NCBI GenBank assembly: GCA_963682175.1
Contig: OY821783.1
Span: 38,958,301 to 39,022,300 of the forward strand
Source: Triglochin maritima
Taxonomy: Eukaryota; Streptophyta; Magnoliopsida; Alismatales; Juncaginaceae
Direction: 5' to 3'
DNA length: 64,000 nucleotides
The notes under the pieces are model-generated. The model was not told the origin of the DNA. It saw only the letters and a list, made by a program, of their open reading frames with translations, and did no database searches. This document shows, one piece after another, positions 45,256 through 57,429 of the stretch; within the stretch, counting starts at the first letter, position 1; each line of letters opens with the position of its first letter. A program made the translations under genes and the position numbers.

Positions 45256-45450
45256 TCAACTTGGAGCCCAGCAGGAGACGAACATGGCCTTCTGCAGCGA
45301 CTCCTCGGCTTGACGGCGCCGGTGGTCGTCTCTTACCGTCTCCGGCGACGAAGCCGCCGGTTTGGCTCCTCCGGCGGCCCACCAGAAGTTGTTGGGTCGC
45401 TGGTCGCCGGCAACGGCCATCCACACCCTGCTCATGTAAGCGTAACTCAT
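45256..45450 (-). CDS. Small wound-induced (WIP/DUF3774-like) protein A
   Basis: Single exon, 64 residues. The C-terminus QAEESLQKAMFVSCWAPS matches the hallmark of plant wound-responsive proteins (EESLRKVMYLSCWGPN), and the N-terminus SRVWMAVAGDQ fits the family's SRAWVVAAS start. The function of the family is poorly known; members rise on wounding. A minus-strand frame at 45212-45481 overlaps in another phase and has no support. Gly-to-Ala and Asn-to-Ser at the last residues make it divergent. It pairs with the gene at 51161. Confidence 0.75.
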   Translation of the reverse strand: MSYAYMSRVWMAVAGDQRPNNFWWAAGGAKPAASSPETVRDDHRRRQAEESLQKAMFVSCWAPS

Positions 45451-47166
45451 TCTCTTTTATAATCAAAATAAATTTGTCCAAAAGTTTGCTTCGTTTTCTG
45501 TTGTTGCGAACGTCCTTGTGTTTGATTCGGAGGAGAGAGTGAAATTATGGAATGGAAGAGAGTTTGGTTAGGTTTGGTTTTTTTTATAGACTTCGTTTGG
45601 TGGTGGTTTTTGGGATGGCATTACCACTGGTTTTGTGTTTCTATGGGCTGCTTTGGACCCACCATACTTAATAACTGCAGTCATAATTTAGTTTACACGC
45701 ATGTAAAGTAATTATCACTGTACCTAGTTCGAATAATTCATTTGATATTTTCTGTTCTGAAATAATAAATATTTTTTATATTATATTAGGAGTATCTTGA
45801 GAATAATAATTTAGAAGCAGTATCTTGAGATATTATACTAGGAGTAGAAGTAGATTAGTGGATAAAGATGAGCAAAACAAAGATGGACATGTTTTGTGAC
45901 ATCTAAATGTTTTTACAGTTGTTTTAGATAGAAAAAGGAAGAGGAGACTTGTTCGTGAACTCGTGTTTACAAAGTCAAAAGTATTTTTTCAGTGCCCCTC
46001 TAATTTGATCTTGCATTCCTACAGAAAGATAGATTTTATTGATCAGTAGTATCCAATTGGATTTGATGTTGCAAGTAAGAGATGTAGTGAGAGGTTAGAA
46101 GTGAAATGGAGGGTATCATTAGGATTCTACAAAACTTACAATTCTGTAACCGCAAGTCATCAATGCCTGCAGAAAATACAAACTGTGGAAAATAATGATT
46201 AATAATTAAATGGGAGAGGTGGGGGGCTTATCTGCTTGATAGAGTGGTGGGCACCAATGACTCATCTGGGCTCCACCACAAAACCTCTCTACCTGCTCTG
46301 CTCTTCTATGGTCACAATCAAAACAAGAAAAATAAACTACAAACTATTCATGTCAAGAACTATTCCAAGATGATGAATATCAACTATACTGGTCTGTATT
46401 TTTTTTCCTGCAAAGAACCCTTTCTACTAGTGATTTATTTTTAAGGATATATACATCTAAAAGGGTTATTTGATCTGCGAAGTACAGAAAGGATGCAACT
46501 GATTGTTGAATTAATTTGAGTAACTGGTTTTTATTTATGGATCCTACCTCTCCCAAGACTTCATAGCTAACTGTAAGATTCTCTGCTAGATCAGATGTTT
46601 GGTTCAAACAATTTCTCAGCATGCTTGAGCTTATCCAAACTAGATTATGTTTTCATTAGTAACAGTTCTTAATCTTTGCTTTTAAAATTATCTATTTTTT
46701 GCCAACTCAATGATTCCCTACTGATATTATCGGATATGTCTTGATTAAACTATTAATCACTATTATTTCTATTACCCAGTTGGAGTAAAGCCTGTGACAG
46801 GAAAATAAAAATATCCCAAAAGTCTTCATGCTTTGATGTTTCAGTTATATTTTTGTGTTATATGTCATTAGCACTTCTACATATGTGTTTCCCCTGTGAA
46901 TTCAAATGTTTTCTTACCATACTGCTAACTGCTAGTCCTAAAGGTTCACTTTACTTTGTTTCTCTTACATATGTACAAACCCATCTTAGTCAGGGTATCA
47001 ATAATTCATATTAGTATACTGGCCATTAAGGATTGCAAAGACCATACACTAATCAATAAGATTAGAAAATTTAGATATAATTCAGCTGCTAAAGCATCGT
47101 TCGCATCTGAGTTTCTTCTCCAAGAGAATTCATATGATAGTTCGGAAACTTAAAATAAGCAGCAGT
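45451..47166. other. Intergenic DNA upstream of wound-induced gene A
   Basis: It includes the promoter of the small gene at its left edge. No other gene or element is recognised. Confidence 0.55.
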
Positions 47167-47171
47167 CATTG

Positions 47172-50100
47172 TGTTAGATCCTAACACTTGCTTAATGTTT
47201 TGATGGTGTTTAGGATGAGGATTAGTGAAGGATTGAGATGGACGACTGAGATCGAGTGTGAAAAAAGTATATAAGGTTTGGTTTTTTTACTCTCTCTCTC
47301 TCACGATCTCATCTCTCTCACTCACCCTCTCTCTCTCCCGCGCATTCTCTCTCTCCCTTAGGCGAGCCGTAGGACCTGGTTTGGAGTGGCTGGGAGGAGC
47401 TTGATCGGTGGTCGGAGTGGAGGTGTTCGTCGGAGAAGCTCCAGTTGCGAGTGTAGGATTTCATGTTTAATTGTGCATATATATTTTTTGAAATTTTATG
47501 CATAATAAGGATCAATTACAATTTTCTTCGATTTATTTCATGCATGCATCAGTTTGTTTTAACAACTAGTTTCAAAAACTTATTAAAACAAACACAAGGG
47601 ACTCCGAAATTCATACCTAGAAGTTCTCTAAAACTTCTTGATGTTCCAGAGACGTTGAGGAAGACGATCGTCGCTTCTCGTTGTGCCGGATGCCTCCGAG
47701 TGTTCACCGAAATCCTAAACAAGATTGGAGAGAAGGAACTAGTCAATCAATCTCCAAAGTAGCTTAGAATCTAGCTACAAACCCCTTCCTTAATCTCTGA
47801 GATTTCTCCTTCCAAAGACTTAGAAAACTAAGAGAATTTTCGTGGTTTTTTGTGGTGAATTAGGAGAGAAAAGAATTAGCAAAACTTATATGTTAATTAT
47901 GAAGAATAATGACCTATTTATAGGCTCCAATCATAATCTCAATCATGGCTATTCTTAAACCATGTTTTCTTGACATTTTCTCTCACAAACTAATTCCATA
48001 ATGCGTTACATGCATCCACAAAACGTTTGACCAAGTGTGGAGCTAATCCAACCATTGATCAAATTAATCTCTTAATTATCAAAGACATAAAATCGATCGC
48101 GGTTCGGTTTACCGAGTCCCACTCGGTTAATCGAATATGTCACGATTGTTTAACCGAGTATTAGACGGATGACCGATTCTTAAGGAGAAAAATTCTCCTT
48201 AACCGATCGGACGAATTCTTGTCTATGACACATTATAGCTCCCAATTAGTTAGATGTCTTAATTCCACTCAAACCAAAACCTGATCCATTTAGTGATGGA
48301 GTGCACCACTTGTGTCCGTCTCTTGTCTCATGATATTAATAATACACACAAAGTAGTATTGTGTCATATTTGTATTAGTATTCATTTCTTGATCTCTTTA
48401 AGCTAGTTATAAATATGTGACTTAACTCAAATCACATTATGCATATTATAACTTTGCTTTATCAAGGGGTCCACTAATATCATCACTCAATTAAGAGGGA
48501 TAATGATAATCTTTTGACTAACTATCTTCTCCAACAAAAGTCCTACTTAACCAACCAATGCCTTTACACTACTCTCATCGACTGCTCAAGACACTAGTCT
48601 AATTAAGCAATTCTTAAGTGATCAGATATAAGTCTCATATCAAAGGACCAAAGACACAGTAAAACAGTAATGACACAGAAAACACAATTCTATAATGTTT
48701 TACTTATTAGGTCTATTCAGTATACAAAAGTAATATTTTTCTCTTTCGTGTACCCGTGTTGTCACTCACTTGTAGAGCTACAATGATCTATGACCAACAC
48801 AACAATCTTAACTCGGTAATTAATGTCCCATGTTAATTACCATGATTGCAAATATCTTTTGTTTTATGTAAACCACTATCTTGTAGAGTTCTACGGTTAA
48901 TGACCAAGAGTCTCTTCCTTAACGCTTCTAAAAGACGAATAACATAAGCAAGTAACAAAATGATTTCTCATTCAATTCATAATAATTGACATTTAAAAGT
49001 AAAACTTTTAGAACACATTCCCTTCAGCGAGGAGTTCTCGAGGAAAACGCTCGTCGTTGTTTCTTCTAAGGTTTTTTCAAGCCTTAAAGTATGTCAAACT
49101 TGCTTTTGCGCTCACCTATTATTAGTGTGGGAGTGGGAGCGGTCAACGGTAGACCGAATGACTCGTTGGACCTGCACAACTGGTTTCGGCACTATAAACG
49201 GTCGACCGATGTTCTGGGTTCGGTCGACCGGTTATAGTGTATTTTGGGCAAAATCCCTCGTACCGGTCGAACGATACCCTTTGGGTGGTCGACCGGTTGT
49301 GCAATTCTAGCGAGAGATGAATGCTCTGGGTATTTTCGGTCAAATTGGACCCATTTGCCGGTCGACCGAAAGTACTGTTGTAGGTCGGTTGGGGCGTTGA
49401 CCATCCAAACGGTCGACCGCCTATTTGACTCGTCCGACCGACAACTTAAGCTAACTTAATGGCCGGTCGACCGGAAGTGTGGTTGAGGTCGACCGTGTAG
49501 TGTTGACTGTTTGTGAGTTCTACTGGAGTTTTTCGGTCGACCGGAAGGCTTGGGTCGTCCGACCGTTTGATCATGGTTTGCGAAAATGAATTTCTTACTG
49601 GTGCTTTTCGGTCGACCGGATCCCATTTGTCGTTCGACCGATTGACGAGTTTTTCGGTTGGGCTAGTTCTCTAGGTGAGGATCGGTCGACCGAAAGACAG
49701 ATTTTGATCGACCGTTTTTATACAGTTTGGTGTTTTTGTGTTACCGTTGATTGGCTAGAAGGCAACATGTTCACTGGTCCTTTTGGGGCAACGGACGGAC
49801 AAGCCGACCCTATAGCAATCAGTGGTGACACGTGGAAGGGGATTGTGATTGTTGTCGTCGTGGCTCCGGTAATTGAGGCAAGACCGTGACTCCGGCGGAT
49901 GAAGCATGTTTTTATTTGTCGTCGTGACTCCGACAATTGATACAAAACCGTGGCTCCGGTAACACTGAGGCAAGGGTGTGGTTGTTTGGCCGTGTTTTGG
50001 ACCGACGGTGTCTTGTGTGCACGAGTGTTGGTGGGTTGGGGTGAGAGGACCCTTGAGACCCAGGTTGTCGGTTCAGCTATGGTCGGGAGAGAGGTCCCGG

Positions 50101-50494
50101 GAATTTAGCGGTTGTGTCTGTTGTGATGTTTATTGTGCATAACATGTTTCATTATTGTTCATATATGTGTTAGAGCTTGACATACGGGGTTTTCTTTTGG
50201 AAACTCAGACATGTTTCATGTCTGCTTTTCAGGCCGAGAGCGGCGGTAGGTGGGTGGTGACTACGGAGTGGGCGTTCGGGACTGGATCCTGTTTTCCTTA
50301 ATTTTTGAGGTGGTTTGTGATTACACATGTATATTTTATGTTATGAGCTTTTGATGTAATCACATTCTTTTGTAAACTCGATCACATATATATATTATAT
50401 GTTGGTGTACCGTGCGTGTATGTCTTTTCGTAATGTTCTCGTTTGATTTTATGTTTTAAATTTTAAATTTCTTGCTGTGTTTGATGACGTTACA
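47172..50494 (-). mobile_element. Solo LTR 3 of the GGTCGACC-rich family, with a nested LTR
   Basis: On + it starts TGTTAGATCC and ends GATGACGTTACA, the reverse complement of the other two family members. The TSD CATTG is exact at 47167-47171 and 50495-50499. Removing the nested element and one TSD copy leaves 1,743 bp, close to solo LTR 1. GGTCGACCG motifs lie at 49197-49720. Confidence 0.87.
47452..49026. mobile_element. Nested solo LTR of a different retrotransposon
   Basis: It starts TGTAGGATTTCATG and ends ACACATTCCCTTCA. The exact TSD GCGAG is at 47447-47451 and 49027-49031. It is 1,575 bp, without coding domains, and its sequence is unrelated to the host LTR. Direction of the parent element cannot be set from this piece. 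Confidence 0.85.
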
Positions 50495-50499
50495 CATTG

Positions 50500-51160
50500 A
50501 TCCTGCTCGTTAGTTGCCACAATTAATTAAGAACTTTCCAATCTAATAGTTGCTACGCATTATTTTTCTTTCTGAAGACTAACTGCATTTGAATATAGAC
50601 CATATCATGTCACATTTCTTTTCGCTAATCCAGCGTCACACATTGCATTCTAGACACTTTTTTGGTGTGTTGAAAAATCATAGACCTCAATCCTGGAGAA
50701 TGACTTCATCAAATCAAGTTTCTTTTTATTTACTTGATTTGTCTTAACCACCCCGTGACAGACTAAAAACATCCACAAAAAATCAGTTCTGGATGTAATA
50801 TCAGGGAAATTTATGTAAGCGGGAAATCATTCAGCTGCAGTTAAAAAAGCAAAATTTAATATTTTACATCATCAGGTCCTTCTATCCTGAAGCTTACATG
50901 TTCTGTAATTCTTCAGTCCAAACTAAGAACTCATTCAATTACTTTCAACCATACATGTACAGCTTCCAAACACTACTCCAGAGACAAGTAATCCTTCAGA
51001 CTTCATGTGATCGTGCGATCTATAACCACTTCAATTTGCATGCATTTAGTGTTTCGTGGATTTTTCCAAGCTTTCACCAACATCTCTCTTTCGTTTCGCG
51101 CTTAAAGAAATAAAGCATAATTATGTTGTCATGTCACCTTTTTACATATGTTGAGCATGA
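50500..51160. other. Intergenic DNA
   Basis: 3' side of wound-induced gene B. No other gene is seen. Confidence 0.55.
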
Positions 51161-51409
51161 TTAGTTGGGACCCCAGCAGCTCAAGTAGATAACCATGCGC
51201 AGTGATTCCTCTGCAGCTTTGTGCTTTGCTTCATTGCAGACTGAAACACCTCTCTGAGGTCCAACCATGGAGCTGCTTGACAGGATCCTTGATCGCGCCT
51301 CCGACCACCTTCGCATGAGAGATGTAGGATTCAACTTAGCCACCTGATCTTTGATGTTGACTGCGGCAGCTACCGAAACTGCAAGGTATGCTTTGTTGTC
51401 AAACTTCAT
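51161..51409 (-). CDS. Small wound-induced (WIP/DUF3774) protein B
   Basis: Single exon, 82 residues, start MKFDNKAYLAVSVAAAVNIK. Although the frame is open 57 codons further upstream, that part crosses the TATA box, and the family starts with a short hydrophobic helix like this one. The central part is basic and Ser-rich. The C-terminus AAEESLRMVIYLSCWGPN is the family signature almost exactly. Members are small proteins induced by wounding; biochemical role unknown. Gene A, 5.7 kb away on the same strand, is a divergent paralogue. Confidence 0.88.
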   Translation of the reverse strand: MKFDNKAYLAVSVAAAVNIKDQVAKLNPTSLMRRWSEARSRILSSSSMVGPQRGVSVCNEAKHKAAEESLRMVIYLSCWGPN

Positions 51410-51482
51410 TTTACTCTCCAAGCTGTATGTGTTTGATATCAAAGAGCATAAAATTGGGTTGGGTGGATGTGCTAAGCTTGAC

Positions 51483-51492
51483 AATATATAGA
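51483..51492 (-). promoter_or_regulatory. TATA box of wound-induced gene B
   Basis: On - the sequence is CTATATATTG, about 75 bp upstream of the chosen ATG, supporting that start over the longer frame. Confidence 0.6.
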
Positions 51493-54176
51493 TAAAGGTG
51501 GTGAGTTTGGCCAATGGTTTGGAGCTGGTTCCCCAAGTTGTATTTTGGTAAAGTATTTTGATAAAAGTCGTGTTTAGCAAAAATTACTACATGTAACCTT
51601 AATTACCAATAACTTTAGAGCATGTAACCAAACAATTTATTGTACTTGTACCTGTCATTGACTCCAAATAAAAACAGAGAAAAAAGAAGAAGAAAAAAAC
51701 CAATGGCATGAGCCAGTTGGTTCCTAAAAACAGGTAACCGTAACCAGGTGGTTTGGTTTTATTGAGACGGAGGTGGACAGGTCTGATGTTTATGTTTTAT
51801 ACTAGTCTAAATTTTCTGTCTTTCACGGACCATTTTGAGTAGACATGGCCCATGCGTTTGACAACGTTGTTTTGAGCTTTTTTTTTTGTGGATCTCATTT
51901 TTTGGAAGTCTCAACCTATGGGACAGGTTTATCACTCGGAGCTTGCTTGAGATTGATGTACAATTGTATAAGGTAGAATTTGTAATATCAATCTTTCTAT
52001 TCCTTCGAGTACAATTGTAAACAGTAGAATTTGTAAATATTATTATTGAAATAAAAAATAACACCGGAACAATAATGACGTTAATGGAAAAAATTACTGG
52101 AGTGACATGCATAAAAAAGTAATGACATCAATATAATTTATGTAATACAAATAAGTATGGAGTGATAACAGAAACATAAATATAGTATTTTAAAATGACA
52201 CACAAACAAAAAAACCCTTAATCAAAATCTTTCAAACCTATTCATGACATTTTGGGAGGCACTGTTATATGCCAACATGTGAATATGTTGATGTATTAAA
52301 ATTTTGAAGTATATATAAAATTGAAATTTTCGGCAAAATATACTTATAAAATGTTCATATGAGACGTTAGTAACATCATTTTCAAAATGGAAAAAACATA
52401 TAAATACTGCCGAAAATTCGTAGGAACATATCTTGATGCACAAACTTGCATATGTGAGGACTGGTGTGATGATTTGAACATGTTTATACAACCAAAACAA
52501 AGCATATCAAACATAGATCCAAAAACCATCCCAACAATTTATAATGATGACTGCTGTTGTACCACTTGTTAGATGTAAAATATAAATCTAGGAACTATCA
52601 TATAGATTGTTGAGAGTTGAGACTATGACTCAACCACTTGCCAGTGTAGTTCTATTTGTCTTTCCTTTCCTTTTGGATTAACAAATTTATAACAATAAAG
52701 AAACAGAAAAAAAGTTTAAGAGATAACACAATTCTGAAGACACATTTCACAATCATTAATTTATCAAAGACGCTTTCTTTTATATAAGAATCGAAGCAGC
52801 ACAACCTTATCCCTTCATCTTAGTTTGAGGATGGTCCTTATATTTGACTTAAATATGTCATTTTTGTCTCAAAAGAGTTACGAACATTCATTCATGAACT
52901 AGAAAAATACTTGGTAGTGGTAAAACTAACCTTAGCATTGAGTTTGTATGTCCTCTACGAAATTGGTGTTTCGTGAGACTCTTCATCTTGGGGGCGTCCA
53001 TTCCTTTCCACCCATAGAAACCTCAACTACCATACATCTGTTTTGTCTCATACTCTGATGCCCAGGTTTAATAACATTTTGGTGGGGGTCAGTCTCCCAT
53101 TGCTCGAGCTTAATATAATACCACATTTTATCCACTCAAGCGTCACCAAGACAAAATTATTTAACAAAATGATTATATTTAACTTTTACTAAAGGTACAT
53201 GATTCTATATAGGTTGGTTGGTGAAGTTATGATATTAAACCGTGGTGGATGCCATGAAGTGTGTGGTATAATTTGTATCATAGCATCTGAAAAGGATGTT
53301 TACTTTGGCTCAACTCTTTCTTAGGCTTTCCACTTTGTTAAGTGATGTGGGGTAATCCTGTTTTCCACTATCTTATGTTAATTTCAGTGGGTATCACAAT
53401 AGCTTCATCTGGGAAGATTATGAGATAACGTTAAACAAGGAAAAAAGTAGATCATGCACTTTTTACTTAATATACCATCTCCACCCATATTTAAGCCAAG
53501 ACTACTTGCACCTGCCATGCTCAAGTCTGAAACTAGTACTTCATATGAATGTTTGAAAATTGTGATATTTTTAGGAAAATGCAGCTAATTTGTCAATAAT
53601 GGTTGTCCACTTTATAAGTGATAATGAAACTACGGATAAAGACTTTGGTTTGAGATAATTTGGCATAACTGAATGTGTTCTTATCTTTGAGAAGTGCTAT
53701 GGATTGATGTGAAGCCATCAGATGTAGTTTCTGCAAGGTGGGCTCACACATGGAATGGGTTTGTTCCCGCATCACTTTCAACTGGCAATTATTATTATAT
53801 TTTTTTTTTGAATTGACAAAAAATTAGTGGGTTTTGAGATCTGGGGATGCCAAAATAGATAGCAATAAATAAGTTTCGTAAGATTCTACTGACGAAAAAA
53901 GACAGTGTTTAACCAGGTCAAACTAGAATGGTAGATTAAAAATTTACAGAAATCCTCAGAAACTGTTCTGTCAAGATTAATGGAAAATGATTTATTTTTA
54001 TTTTTTTTATGGCAAGCGACTACAACTATGTACATGAAAGCTGATGGTGCAAGACACCTAAATCTTGGGCTACAACATTAACATTGATACTGATAAACCA
54101 ATGCGCATTACACAGTAAGGATTAATTTTGAAGCATCGAGTTAACATAAGTGAGCACTCACACAAAACAAAACATC
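51493..54176. other. Intergenic DNA
   Basis: AT-rich, no gene recognised. It includes the 3' UTR of the VAP4-like gene at the right edge. Confidence 0.55.
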
Positions 54177-55879
54177 TTAAGCAGAACCATCTCCTTGAGA
54201 CTGTTGACGGGCGAGATATCTTTCTCTTCGTTCTTTCTGAGAAAACGAAGCATTGAGACATTAGATTTATGTGAGTTTTGAAATAACTAACATGAGAGTA
54301 TAATATTGGATTGTTTGTGTTACCCATTCATCTATAACAAGTCCTTCAGCAATTTTGGGACCAGCATTTTCAGGTGGTTGCTTGCGAGCCTCTGCTGCTG
54401 CCTCTGCCTCAGCCAACCGCAGCTTTAGTTTCTCCATTTGCTTCGCGTTGTGAACAATTCACTGAGTCAGTACAAGAAGTTCAAAGGATGTAGATTAAGT
54501 AATGGGGAGAAAACATCAGGTAACATACAGGGCAAGGCCGTTCAACATCCAAGAAAACTACACGCAGAATTTGTTCTACTGAAACCCGATCCTTTTGCTC
54601 GTCAAACTGTAGGAAAGAATCAAAATTGCAATTTACTGTCAGCATGCATACACATGATCCATGCATTTTCTTTTCACTATCCCATATGATTCCAATCTAA
54701 AACAATATTTCCCTTTGAAACATGACAGGAATTGGAAAAAAATGTGTATAACTTGGGTCATGCTTACCAGTTCAGGTACATACTCCACTGATGAGTTTAC
54801 CTTCAGGCTCATAATCTTGAACTTCACATTGCATTTCTGATATGATTGGTTATCATTGTCCTCTGGTGGCTCGACAAACTTGAAAACTGAAATTGAACAG
54901 AACAATAACAAAGGTAACACCAACAGGTTCTGAAGTAAATATTTTACAACAAAGCAGTAAAGAAACAAAGAAAAAGAGTTAGACTTAGAATGTTATACCT
55001 GTTGTTATAACAGTCTCTCCTGGAGCAAGTGTCCCTCCAGGTGGACGCATGAAACAGCTTTTTGGTGCTGTTGTTTGGAACTATCACCCCATACACAAGT
55101 TAGTTCACTAGAGTGAATACTGTGAAAACTTCACAAACTATTCATGACAGCATGTACTTTAAAGTGCAATGAAAGACACTTGTGATCAGAAAATTGAGAG
55201 TAAGTTTCAATAGAGAAGTGTACCTTAAATGCTACATGAGCTTTGCTTGTGTTCTTAATTCTGATGGCACTTCTGACCTGTTTACCAGGTTCATCTTCAA
55301 AAAATAATAACATTTGCATTAGAGAATAGAGATTTTCCCGATTCAAAAGAAGTTCAATGCCCGCAAACCAGCAAGAACAAGAAGTAAAAAAAAAATAGTG
55401 CTGAATCAAAGTTGCTCATAAAGGAGTAAGAATTCATAGAGAATTAGTAAATTACTATTGCAACACATTTACATTAGGAATCTTGTACTACCTAATCCAA
55501 ACCAACATCTACCATAAACATAATCCTTCTTAAAAGCCCAAAAGACCAACTTCATGTTTCTTTTTTTACATTTTGTTCAGACTGTCTAAACCATGAAATC
55601 AGAAATTGAGATTAAAATTGAAATATGGAACAAGCACTGACATGGGAAGTAGAGCTTGGTGGGTGGATCAAGCCTGAGCCTTCGCTTCGTCGGCAGCAGA
55701 GACATGGCCAACGATGAAACTGAACTGCCACTGCTCCACTTCTGTTGTTGTTGTTTCTGTTGATTTGGATCCCAACCATGACAACTACTACTTCCACTAC
55801 CACCACCACTGCTGGTGTTTTGCCAGAATGGCATCTTACAGAGACCCCAGCCAGCATCCTTCTCTTCCTCTGTTACCAT
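54177..55879 (-). CDS. VAP4-type MSP-domain protein (vesicle-associated protein 4-like)
   Basis: Seven exons, in transcript order: 55642-55879, 55224-55294, 54999-55080, 54768-54886, 54529-54606, 54324-54440 and 54177-54236. All have GT-AG ends; 765 nt, 254 residues. The N-terminus has a short MPFWQNT motif and a Gly/Ser/Gln-rich linker. The MSP domain spans about residues 75-200: RRLRLDPPTKLYFPYEPGKQ, SAIRIKNTSKAHVAFK, PKSCFMRPPGGTLAPGE, VFKFVEPPED and KFKIMSL. It then has an Ala/Glu-rich coiled coil (MEKLKLRLAEAEAEAAAEA) and ends GLVIDEWKERRERYLARQQ, diagnostic for the VAP4-1/MAMI subgroup (At5g54110 type). MSP domains bind short peptide motifs on partners at membrane contact sites. There is no transmembrane segment, as in this subgroup, so membrane association would be indirect. 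Confidence 0.93.
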
Positions 55880-55951
55880 TTTGATGGACTCTAACAACCA
55901 AATGCCGTCAACTTCTGTTGGTACTATCAAAACATGACTTTGGAGACTTCA

Positions 55952-55959
55952 ATATATAC
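55952..55959 (-). promoter_or_regulatory. Possible TATA box of the VAP4-like gene
   Basis: On - the sequence is GTATATATTG, about 75 bp upstream of the ATG at 55879. A (CA)n microsatellite lies just beyond it at 55957-55978. Confidence 0.5.
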
Positions 55960-55979
55960 ACAAACACACACACACACAT

Positions 55980-57009
55980 GCTAACAGGAGACTTGGCAGG
56001 GTTGTTTGATTAAACGAGTTCACGGGGGTTGGTTTGGACTTTGGAGCTGTTGTTGTTGGTCTTTGTTCTTTACAGGTTTGTTGGTTGTCTTATGACTTGT
56101 AAGAGAAAGAGTGCAAGTGACAAGTGGATGGTGATGGGGGCACGTCAACTTTGGTCAATAGAGCAAAACTAACACATACTAGAATCTAATTCTGCACAAC
56201 ATGTTATGCCACCAAAAAAGATACATTACTGACTTGGGTGGCATTAGTTATTGTTAATGATGCTGTGCCACTCTGCTGGATTGAGGTGAGATGTTGACCG
56301 ACTCATATGATGCATGTGATTTGGGAAGACGGGTCAGTGACAACTTGGCTTTGGGTGCAAATAATGGACCCAATTTTTCTTTGTTGGGTTGGTTTCCTCC
56401 TGTTCTCATAATTATCTATCTACTCGACGATAACACTGTTAATGGAAGAAGGGAACTTATATGTTTCAGACAAATCTTCTTCCTTTCTAGCTGGCTTGGT
56501 CCTTTGTTTAGTGGTTGGAATGTTGATGTGGGAGCCATTAGTGCCACTATAGTGATTAATAATCAGCACTCTGAATGTAGGGTCTCACGAAGAAAAAAGT
56601 TGCTACTTGAACGGAATCAAATTCATTGAGAAGGTTCATTTTGAGTGGTGCACTTAGTCGGCTACATATTTTTACAAGTTATACTGGTCCTACATTTTTG
56701 GTACTCCAAAAGATGTGTTATTGCACTTCAAAACCTAATGAAATAAACAGAAAATTAATTTTCCCAAGAAATAATTTTTTCATTGTTTTTCTACCCCTAC
56801 TCCAACAAACCCTACGATGTGACCCACTTCTATCGATTGAGCTCACCCCAATTTGTTTTCCTATAGAGTGTCACACATGAAACTTTTATTTAATCTCACT
56901 TTCTTTTGCTTCCCAAGTCTACAAACCACTCAGAATAGTAGTTGGCATGGTTTAATAGCTTCTACAATAATACGAATCTAATTTTCATGGTAATGCAAAG
57001 TAACCGTCC
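55980..57009. other. Intergenic DNA
   Basis: Promoter region of the VAP4-like gene, then DNA with no recognised gene. A 112-codon frame at 56291-56629 has no motif. It ends at the Copia TSD (ATAGT, 57010-57014). Confidence 0.5.
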
Positions 57010-57014
57010 ATAGT

Positions 57015-57209
57015 TGTTGAAATACGGAAAGAAAGAGACGTTGAAGAAAATATACCAGAAACGACGATTCTCCCAAATCCCGTTATCCAATCAAGGGAAT
57101 CAAGGAAATAATGTATACGGAAAGAACAACGGTATTCTCTAGTATTCCATTGTATAAATATAACTTCAAAATCCTAAATAAATATAATTTCTACCGTTCA
57201 AATTCAACA
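57015..57209 (+). repeat. 5' LTR of the Copia element
   Basis: 195 bp, TG...CA, same length as the 3' LTR. I count eight differences between the two, all transitions. Confidence 0.93.
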
Positions 57210-57429
57210 TGTATCAAAGTGGGTCGATTGACCTGTGGGGACCCACTACAACCTATATTGTCCACGCATAGACTCAGAGAAAATTATCCTGATCACGCAT
57301 GCGGGGGAGTGTTGAGAAAATAGTCTCACATTGCTAAACACAAATTGTGTGAACACTCTATAATAGAGTTGAATCCACTACCCTTCACCTAAGTGATTAG
57401 GTTTCGTTGAGGTGATGAACCAACCAAAT

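Noticed and set aside
45212..45481. 89-codon minus-strand frame overlapping the wound-induced gene A
   Set aside because: It has no family signature, whereas the overlapping 64-codon frame ends in the WIP-type SCWAPS motif.
51410..51580. Upstream extension of wound-induced gene B to an ATG at 51580
   Set aside because: It crosses a TATA-like box, adds residues foreign to the family, and the ATG at 51409 gives the usual start.
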